From contig QEVM01000019.1 of assembly GCA_003576805.1 (NCBI GenBank), positions 1-39,843 on the forward strand: DNA of 39,843 bases, written 5' to 3'. The notes under the pieces are model-generated. The model was not told the DNA's origin. It made no database searches and worked only from the letters and a program-made list of their open reading frames with translations. This document shows, piece after piece, positions 33,951 through 39,843 of this stretch. A program made the translations under genes and the position numbers. Origin of the DNA: Pseudomonadota bacterium (lineage in GTDB: Bacteria > Myxococcota_A > UBA9160 > PR03). How positions within the stretch are numbered: position 1 is the stretch's first letter; each line of letters opens with the position of its first letter.

Positions 33951-36879
33951 GCTGCTCCAGCGCGTCTGGCCCGAGGCGATCGTCACGGAGAGCTCGCTCA
34001 ACCGCACCGTGAGCCTCGCCCGGCTCGCGGTCGGCGATCGAGGCGCGCACCCGGCGACGATCCAGACCGTCGCGCGGCGCGGCTACCGCTTCGTCGCTCC
34101 CGTGCGCGCGCTCTCCGGAGGTGCGGCGGCCGCCGCTCCCGAGGACTGCGAGAGCCGCTCCTACGTAGGCCGCGACGAGCTGCGAACGCGACTCGCCCGA
34201 AGCCTCGACGCCGCGCTCGCGGGCCGCGGCCGCATCCTGCTGCTGGCCGGCGAGGCGGGGATCGGGAAGACGCGGACGGCCGAGCTGCTCGTCGCTCGCG
34301 CGCGCGCCGCCGGAGCCGAGGTCGCGGCGGCGTGGGGAGCCGACGGCGAGGCGGCGCCGACTTTCTGGGCCTGGAGCCGGATCGTGCGCGTGCTCGCCGC
34401 GGCGTCCGGCCGCGCGCTGCCGGCGCTCCTCGCCGGTGCGGCGAACCCCGTGGCGCGACTCCTGCCCGATGCGCGCGACGCCGACGGCCCGCCGCTGCCG
34501 TTCGGCGTGCCTCGGGCCGGCGAGGCCGAACGCTTTCGGCTCTTCGAGGCCGTCCACACGTTCCTCACTCGTTGCGCCGCGCGTCACTCGCTCGCGCTCG
34601 TCCTGGACAACCTCCACTCGCTCGATCCCGAGTCGCTCCGGCTGCTCGAGTTCCTGGGGCACGAGCTCGAGGGCCTCCCGATCGCCGTGATCGCGACCTG
34701 CCGCGAGCAGACGGGGCACGGCGGGCCGGAGCGGGCGCGCGCCCTGGAGCGGCTGTCGCGTCTGACCGTGCTCGAACACTGGCCGCTCACGGGGCTCTCG
34801 GAGACGGAGGTCTCGGACTTCGTCCGCTCGCGATCCGACGTCGACCCGCCGCACGAGATGGTCGCGGCGCTGGTGCACAAGTCGGGGGGCAATCCGCTCC
34901 TGCTCGAAGCGGTCGTGCGCTCGCTCGCGAGCCGCCAGCTGCTCCGTTCGTCGATGGACGTCGCTCACTGGGAGGCGCTGCTGCCCGAAGGCATCCGGCC
35001 GCTGCTCGCGCAGCGGCTCGATGGTCTCTCCGAATCCACGCGCGCGATGCTCGGATGCGCCGCCTTGATCGGACGAGACTGCGCGCGCGAGATCCTGGCG
35101 CAGGCGCTCGATCGAGACGTCGATCTCGAATCCTGCATTCGCGAGGCGGAGCAGACGGGCTTCCTCGTCGCGAGCGGCGGGCACCGGCTGCGTTTCGCGC
35201 ACGCGTTGATTCGCGATGCCCTTCTCGAAGCGCTGACACCGACCGGGAACGACCGGCGCGCCTTGCACGCGCGCATCGCAGGGGCCCTCGAGAACGCGGG
35301 CGCGGGCTCGGACGACGGCATCGCCGAGCGTGCCCGTCACGCCTGCGAAGCCGTACCGCTCTTCCAGGCCGCACGCGCCGCGGAGCTGGCGCGCCGCGCA
35401 GGCCTGCACGCGGCGCGCTTCCACGACCCCGAAAGCGCGGCGAGCTGGTACGAGCGGGCGCTCGAGATGCGGAAGCTCGCCGGCGCGGCCGATCCGGCGA
35501 TGGACGCGGAGTTCCACCTCGGACTCGCGGCGGCGCGGTCGCGGGCCGTAGGCCTCGAGCAGGCGCGTCCGCTCTACCGCCGCGTGTTCCAGCTGGCGGA
35601 GTCCGCGGCGCGCGAGGATCTCTTGGCGCTCGCCGCGCTCGGCTTCGCCGATCGTCCCGACGCCGGCGGGTCAGGCAATCACGAAGTCGTGTCGGTGCTC
35701 GAAGCCGCCCTCGGCCGCGGGCTCGCGTCCGAACCAGTCGTGCGCACGCGGATCCTGTCGCGCCTCGCAGCAGAGCTCCGCTACGTCGATCGCCCGCGCG
35801 CGGAAGCCCTTCTGGAAGAAGCGCTGCGCGCGGCCCGCGGACTCGGCGATGCGGCAGCGCTCGCGCAGGCGCTCGACGATTCGACCTTCGTCCGCTTCAG
35901 CCCGGACGATCCCGAAGGCTGGGTCGCGTTGAACGAGGCGGTCGTGCGGGCGGCCCGAGACGCCGGCGATCCCGAGCTCGAGCTCGCCGGCTACGCAGGT
36001 TGGTGGACGGGCCTGCTCGAACTCGGCGACCTCTCGCGCGTCGATCGGGTACTCGTCGAGTCCGAGGCGGCGACCGCGGCGCTGCACACGCCGCTCGCTC
36101 GCTGGCTCCGCGAGGCGGCGCGCGCCATGCGCGCGCTGCTCGACGGCCGTCTCGCGGATGCGGAAACGCGCATCCTCGCGTCGCTGCAGCACGCCGAACG
36201 CGCGCAATCTCCGAACATGGATCTCCAGGCGCTCGTGCAGCTCGTCTACCTGCGCGTCGAGCAGGGCCGGGCGCACGAGATCGAGGCGGCCACGCGCAGC
36301 CAGATGCAGCGCTTCCCGGACACGCCCGCCTGGCGCTCCGCGTTCGCGGCGTTGCTCACGGCCGCGGGACGACTGGACGAAGCGCGGCACGAGATCGCGC
36401 GTCTCGCGCGCAACGACTTCACCGACGTCCCGCGCGACCGGGGATGGCTCCCGACGCTCGCGTTCGCCGCGGAGGTCGCGCACGCCATCGGCGACGCCGA
36501 CATGGCGGAGCGTCTCCATCAGGCGCTGTCGCCTTACGCACGCCTGTGCGTGGTCGCGGGGAGCCTCCTCTTCTACGGGTCGGTGTCGCACCACCTGGGG
36601 CTTCTCGCCGCGACGCGAGGGCGCGACGAGGACGCGCTCGTCCACTTCGATGCGGCGTTGGACGTGCACGAGCGCATCGGCGCGCGCCCGTGGAGCGCGC
36701 GCACCCAGCTCGCGATGGCCGGGCTGCTCGCACGGCGGGGCAGCGCCGGGGATGCCGAGCGCGCCGCCGACCTCGCCACTTCAGCGCTCTCCACCGCCCG
36801 CGCCCTCGGCCTCGAACGGACCGCCGCGTCGGCGCGGCGCTTCGATCTGCCGCGCCTGCGAGCGGTGCCGAGCGGTTGA
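33805..36879 (+). CDS. Winged-helix (OmpR/CadC-type) AAA ATPase transcriptional regulator
   Basis: A 1024-aa cytoplasmic regulator. Residues 1-100 are a Trans_reg_C winged helix: FGNFELDEGLWELRRDGVRV, LLFYLVRARERAVSKDELLQ, TIQTVARRGYRFVAPV. Residues about 115-420 are a STAND/AAA_16-type ATPase with Walker A GEAGIGKTRT (Lys155) and Walker B LALVLDNLHSLD (Asp268). The rest (about 480-1020) is a helical TPR-like sensor array. Such proteins activate transcription on binding an inducer; the targets may be the PEP-CTERM genes just upstream. The start is probably TTG 33805, right at the domain edge, with GGGAG 5 bases before it; GTG 33754 also has a GGAG. It overlaps the run-on tail of the preceding gene. 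Confidence 0.9.
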   Translation: MIFAFGNFELDEGLWELRRDGVRVSLQPKTLSLLFYLVRARERAVSKDELLQRVWPEAIVTESSLNRTVSLARLAVGDRGAHPATIQTVARRGYRFVAPVRALSGGAAAAAPEDCESRSYVGRDELRTRLARSLDAALAGRGRILLLAGEAGIGKTRTAELLVARARAAGAEVAAAWGADGEAAPTFWAWSRIVRVLAAASGRALPALLAGAANPVARLLPDARDADGPPLPFGVPRAGEAERFRLFEAVHTFLTRCAARHSLALVLDNLHSLDPESLRLLEFLGHELEGLPIAVIATCREQTGHGGPERARALERLSRLTVLEHWPLTGLSETEVSDFVRSRSDVDPPHEMVAALVHKSGGNPLLLEAVVRSLASRQLLRSSMDVAHWEALLPEGIRPLLAQRLDGLSESTRAMLGCAALIGRDCAREILAQALDRDVDLESCIREAEQTGFLVASGGHRLRFAHALIRDALLEALTPTGNDRRALHARIAGALENAGAGSDDGIAERARHACEAVPLFQAARAAELARRAGLHAARFHDPESAASWYERALEMRKLAGAADPAMDAEFHLGLAAARSRAVGLEQARPLYRRVFQLAESAAREDLLALAALGFADRPDAGGSGNHEVVSVLEAALGRGLASEPVVRTRILSRLAAELRYVDRPRAEALLEEALRAARGLGDAAALAQALDDSTFVRFSPDDPEGWVALNEAVVRAARDAGDPELELAGYAGWWTGLLELGDLSRVDRVLVESEAATAALHTPLARWLREAARAMRALLDGRLADAETRILASLQHAERAQSPNMDLQALVQLVYLRVEQGRAHEIEAATRSQMQRFPDTPAWRSAFAALLTAAGRLDEARHEIARLARNDFTDVPRDRGWLPTLAFAAEVAHAIGDADMAERLHQALSPYARLCVVAGSLLFYGSVSHHLGLLAATRGRDEDALVHFDAALDVHERIGARPWSARTQLAMAGLLARRGSAGDAERAADLATSALSTARALGLERTAASARRFDLPRLRAVPSG

Positions 36880-36883
36880 AGGC

Positions 36884-36936
36884 ACCACGCTCCGTCCGCG
36901 CGCCGAGGCCGATCTCGACGAGGCCTTCGGCTGGTG
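36884..36936 (+). pseudogene. ParE/RelE-type toxin N-terminal remnant, copy 1
   Basis: The frame reads TTLRPRAEADLDEAFGWW, the first strand and helix of ParE/RelE-family toxins. It then degenerates. The core 36890-36935 is a 46-base direct repeat of 39646-39691 (43/46 identical), placed on the other side of the GH31 gene. Confidence 0.65.
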
Positions 36937-36990
36937 GCGGCGTTGCAGGTCCTCTGCGACGGACGAGGAGCCGCGGCTCCCGGTCCCTCC

Positions 36991-39342
36991 TCACGGCGTC
37001 CCGCCGCCGACCAGCGCGACGGCGGGCGCATCGGCGCCGACCGTCTCGACCACGAAGCGCGCGCGGCTCGGCCCGACCGTCACGCGGTGCCCGCCGCCGG
37101 ACGCGACGTAGCGCACGGCAACGACGTCGTCGTCGACGGGCACGTCGAGCGTGGTCTCACCGTCGGTCGCGAACGGCGCGATCCGGAGCGTGATCGCGTC
37201 GGTCGGCCGCTCGCCGACCCACTGCATGACCGGTCCGAGCGGCACCACCGCGCCCTCGCGCAGCCAGAGCGGCAGCGTATCGAGGGGGGCGACGACGTCG
37301 TGCCACCGCCCGCCCTCGCGGACCGCGCCCGTCCACCAGTCGGTCCAGCGGCCGCGCGGCAGATAGACCGCGCGCCGATCGCTCGCATCGGTGACGGGCG
37401 CCACCAGCAACGCGTCGCCGAGCAGCCACTGATCGCCGATGCGCCAGGTGTTCGGATCGTCCTGCCACTCGAGCACCAGCGGTCGCGCCATCGGCAGCGA
37501 ACGGGCGACACAGTCCTGCGCCGCCGCCCAGAGATACGGCAGCAAGCGGTAGCGGAGCTGCACGTAGGCGCGGCCGATGCGCAGCACGTCGCCTTCGAAC
37601 TCGTAGAGCTCGCGGTCGCCCATCCCGTGAATGCGGGCGTGCGACAGGAAGAGCCCCGCCTGCAGCCAGCGGACGAGCAGCCTGCCGTCCGTCTGGCCGA
37701 AGAACCCGCCGATGTCCTGGCTCCAGAACTGAAAGCCGGAGAGACCGAAGGAGAGCCCGCCTTCGATCTGAGGCACCAGGTTGTGCCAGTTGGGGCTGCT
37801 GTCGCCGCCCCAGTGCAGCGGATGGCGCTGGCTGCCGGCCCAGGCGGAGCGTGCCCAGATGAGGTCCTCGCCGGTCGCGGCGCGCGTCATGTCGGCGATC
37901 GCCTGGTTGTAGAGCAGCGGGTAGAGATTGTGGGCGCGGTGGCCCGGAGTGCCGTCGTGGTAGACGCCGTCGAGCGGCGCCTGCTCGCCGAAGTCCGCCT
38001 TGATGCAGCCGACGCCGAGCCGGAAGAGGCGCGCGAGGTGCTCGCCGTACACGCGGTGGGCCGCCGGATTCGTCCAGTCGATGCAGCCGACGCGTCCGGT
38101 GACGCTCGGCGCGTAGCAGATCCCGACGTCGTAGATGCCGCCATCGCGGTCGCGCACGAAGGCGCCGGCGGAGGCGAGGTCGTCGTAGAGCTGCGAGCCT
38201 TCCGGCACGTACGGCAGCTGCCACACGCAAACGCGTACTCCCCGCGCGGCCATCTCGGCCAAGAACGCGGCCGGATCGGGGAAGCGATCGCGCGCGAACT
38301 CGAGGTCGCAGCGCCAGTCTTCGGCGAACCAGTGGGTGTCCAGATGGAGAACGTCCATCGGCACCTCGGCGGCCCGCATGCCGCGCACGACCTCGAGCGC
38401 CTCGGCGGCCGAAGCGTACGAGATCTTGCTCTGCCAATAGCCGAAGCTCCACCGGGGCGGCATCCGCCCCTTGCCGGTGACGTCGGTGTAGCGCGCGAGG
38501 ATCGTCTGCAGGTCGCCGACGAAGAGGTAGTAGTCGAGGAAGTCGTCCTCGATCGCGATCTGCACGTCGGCCGCCGCGCGGCTGCCGACCCAGCACGTCA
38601 TGCGCGCCGAGTGGTTGAAGAAGACGCCGTAGCCGCGCGTGCTCAGATAGAACGGGACGTTCTTGTAGCTGCGCGGCGTGGTGACGCCCATGGCTTCCAC
38701 CATCACGAGGTCGATCGTCTGGCCGACCTTGTCGAGTCGGATGAACTGCTCGCCGAAGCCGTAGATCGCCTCCTGCGGATGGAGCGCGAAGGACTCGACG
38801 GCGAGCGGCCGTCCGTCCGGCAGCGCGCGGCAGACGCCCGTGTTGAACGCATCCCAGACGAAGCCGATGCGCGCGAGGTGGTTCTTCTCGGGGCCTCCCA
38901 CGGCGCAGACGTGGCGTCCTGCGGCGGTGCGCACGTCGAGCGCCAGCGGATCGAGCCCGACGTCCACCACCAGCGACGCGGTGACGAGACGCACGCTCTC
39001 CTCGCCCGTCGCCACGTCGACTTCCCGTGGCGGCCGCGGCGCGCCGACGACCATGGCCGTGCGGTTGTCGGGCACCCGGTCGCCCTCGGCATAGCGGACG
39101 CGCAGCACGTCATCGGCGACGACGTCGATCCGGAGCCGCCCGGGCAGCGACGTCCCGTCGGCGAGCGGAGAGTTCGCGGCGCTCGTCCCGAGGCGATGGC
39201 GTGCCGTGGCGGTGGTCGCGAGCTCGACGCCGGTCTGCGTCGCAGCGAGGACGGTTGCGCGCTGCACCGAGGCGCGCACGACGGCGCCCCGCTCGAGCTG
39301 GCGCGTGTACAGGTCGTCGACGGTGGGCGGATCGGTTCGCAT
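36991..39342 (-). CDS. Glycoside hydrolase family 31 enzyme (alpha-xylosidase/alpha-glucosidase)
   Basis: A 783-aa enzyme without signal peptide, so cytoplasmic. An N-terminal beta-sandwich (about 60-270, with YGFGEQFIRLDKVGQTIDLV) precedes the (beta/alpha)8 barrel (about 290-610) and C-terminal beta domains. The nucleophile is Asp450 in GCIKADFGEQAPLDG, the KxDFGE form typical of YicI-like alpha-xylosidases; the acid/base is Asp514 in HWGGDSSPNW. SFGLSGFQFWSQDIGGF is also family-typical. It should release alpha-linked xylose or glucose from imported oligosaccharides; the exact sugar cannot be told. No transporter or partner gene is nearby. It is bracketed by two copies of a toxin gene fragment, which suggests insertion or duplication. 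Confidence 0.93.
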   Translation of the reverse strand: MRTDPPTVDDLYTRQLERGAVVRASVQRATVLAATQTGVELATTATARHRLGTSAANSPLADGTSLPGRLRIDVVADDVLRVRYAEGDRVPDNRTAMVVGAPRPPREVDVATGEESVRLVTASLVVDVGLDPLALDVRTAAGRHVCAVGGPEKNHLARIGFVWDAFNTGVCRALPDGRPLAVESFALHPQEAIYGFGEQFIRLDKVGQTIDLVMVEAMGVTTPRSYKNVPFYLSTRGYGVFFNHSARMTCWVGSRAAADVQIAIEDDFLDYYLFVGDLQTILARYTDVTGKGRMPPRWSFGYWQSKISYASAAEALEVVRGMRAAEVPMDVLHLDTHWFAEDWRCDLEFARDRFPDPAAFLAEMAARGVRVCVWQLPYVPEGSQLYDDLASAGAFVRDRDGGIYDVGICYAPSVTGRVGCIDWTNPAAHRVYGEHLARLFRLGVGCIKADFGEQAPLDGVYHDGTPGHRAHNLYPLLYNQAIADMTRAATGEDLIWARSAWAGSQRHPLHWGGDSSPNWHNLVPQIEGGLSFGLSGFQFWSQDIGGFFGQTDGRLLVRWLQAGLFLSHARIHGMGDRELYEFEGDVLRIGRAYVQLRYRLLPYLWAAAQDCVARSLPMARPLVLEWQDDPNTWRIGDQWLLGDALLVAPVTDASDRRAVYLPRGRWTDWWTGAVREGGRWHDVVAPLDTLPLWLREGAVVPLGPVMQWVGERPTDAITLRIAPFATDGETTLDVPVDDDVVAVRYVASGGGHRVTVGPSRARFVVETVGADAPAVALVGGGTP

Positions 39343-39568
39343 CGGGCTGTCGCATCACCTCGTCGCTGCGCTGAACTCCCGTTCCGCGTGGCGGGATCGT
39401 ATCGCGCAAGGACCACAGACCCTCCCGGGCCGATTGGCGTCCGGGCCAGCGGCCGGAAGAGATCGCGGTCGTCGACCGTGCACTCGTCGCCCGCCTCAGC
39501 GGCGCCTCGCGACGGAGCCCTCGTCGTCGAGGAGCTCCTGCAGCACGCGATCGACGAGGTGCGCCGGC

Positions 39569-39631
39569 GATCCGGCGGGCGGAGCGCCTTGGGAAGAGGT
39601 GCGGAAGCGCATTCGGCAACGCCCGAGGTGA
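39569..39631 (+). pseudogene. 3' remnant of an addiction-module antitoxin
   Basis: The last 20 codons read DPAGGAPWEEVRKRIRQRPR and stop at 39631, overlapping the toxin start by GTGA. The PWEEVRKRI ending resembles small antitoxins paired with ParE/RelE toxins (TIGR02574-like). The upstream part is not recognisable, and the GH31 start lies 230 bases away. The call rests on the short motif plus context. Confidence 0.4.
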
Positions 39632-39729
39632 CGCTTCCGCTGGCGCTCCGACCGCGCGCCGAGGCCGACCTCGACGAGGCATTCGGCTGGTACGAGGCGC
39701 AGCTGCCGGGGTCCAGCTACGCGCGCTGA
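39628..39729 (+). pseudogene. ParE/RelE-type toxin N-terminal remnant, copy 2
   Basis: From GTG 39628 the frame reads VTLPLALRPRAEADLDEAFG then WYEAQLPGSSYAR and stops after 33 residues; intact toxins have about 95-105. The match (RPxAxxDLDEAxxWYE) is to ParE. The GTGA overlap with the antitoxin tail keeps the normal toxin-antitoxin layout. Truncation lies 17 bases before the tRNA-Lys 3' end. Confidence 0.65.
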
Positions 39730-39746
39730 CGCTGCACGTGCCGCTC

Positions 39747-39822
39747 TGGTGGGCCGCCCGGGACTCGAACCCGGAACCGACGGGTTAAAAGCCCGCTGCT
39801 CTACCAATTGAGCTAGCGGCCC
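39747..39822 (-). tRNA. tRNA-Lys (UUU)
   Basis: A 76-base minus-strand tRNA with encoded CCA. The acceptor stem GGGCCGC/GCGGCCC pairs perfectly (39816-39822 with 39751-39757, discriminator A at 39750). The D arm is GCTCAATTGGTAGAGC, the anticodon loop CTTTTAA gives anticodon TTT, and the T arm is CCGGGTTCGAGTCCCGG. Its 3' 30 bases recur at 12607-12636. Confidence 0.97.
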
Positions 39823-39843
39823 GCGAACGGAGCGAAGAGGCGA

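Noticed and set aside
36934..39729. 931-codon plus-strand open frame
   Set aside because: Antisense shadow of the GH31 gene; only its last 30 codons (toxin remnant) are protein-like.
39496..39807. Minus-strand open frame of 103 codons over the tRNA
   Set aside because: It reads through tRNA-Lys; the N-terminal FNPSVPGSSPGRP pattern is a well-known translation artefact of tRNA sequence.
1..39843. CRISPR arrays, rRNA genes, insertion sequences and transposases
   Set aside because: No regularly spaced repeats, no rRNA sequence and no transposase motif were found on either strand.

Overview
The window is a very GC-rich chromosomal segment, dense with PEP-CTERM-type secreted proteins (about ten intact or decayed). 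It also carries a hybrid sensor kinase, TetR regulators, a P450 remnant and a Tat-exported sulfatase. This suggests a Gram-negative, free-living, deltaproteobacterial-type lineage (Myxococcota, Binatota or similar). That placement is an inference from style; there is no rRNA or other phylogenetic marker here.

Layout. 0.3-6.9 kb: an MEDS-domain hybrid histidine kinase; a convergent two-gene secreted metallophosphoesterase operon; a tightly overlapping operon of a CotH-kinase-like lipoprotein, a DUF4956 membrane protein and a phospholipase D-like protein; and a small exported protein that ends at a strong bidirectional hairpin. 6.9-12.5 kb: two PEP-CTERM proteins, a decayed CAP-domain PEP-CTERM gene, and a large secreted FG-GAP / copper-radical-oxidase (glyoxal or galactose oxidase-like) protein. 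12.6-16.7 kb: a two-gene cassette of visibly lower GC and different codon use. It encodes a 287-aa protein and a 960-aa helical protein separated by one nucleotide, and it sits just inside a 30-nt copy of a tRNA 3' end. It is the best candidate for an undescribed, possibly defence-type, system. 16.7-19.9 kb: a gene graveyard (PEP-CTERM, SDR and DUF47 fragments) with an intact GST, a small lipoprotein and a TetR gene. 19.9-25.3 kb: a three-gene secreted operon (coiled-coil/Cys protein, HYR-domain protein, Tat sulfatase) divergent from a TetR gene with a likely operator between them, then a P450 remnant killed by a Trp-to-stop change. 25.3-33.9 kb: more PEP-CTERM genes, including a multiply frameshifted one, two proteins fused in frame, and a tandem Cys-rich pair divergent from the fusion across a 14-bp inverted repeat. 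33.8-36.9 kb: a winged-helix/AAA ATPase regulator. 37.0-39.3 kb: a GH31 alpha-xylosidase-like enzyme flanked by two remnants of one ParE-type toxin gene. 39.7 kb: tRNA-Lys(UUU).

The 3' 30 nt of tRNA-Lys recur at 12.6 kb in the same orientation (29/30 identical). The 27 kb between them could therefore be, or once have been, an integrated island, although no integrase is visible. No exosortase gene is in the window, so the PEP-CTERM proteins must depend on one elsewhere. Many genes here are broken, fused or overlapping, which points to a variable, decaying accessory region.
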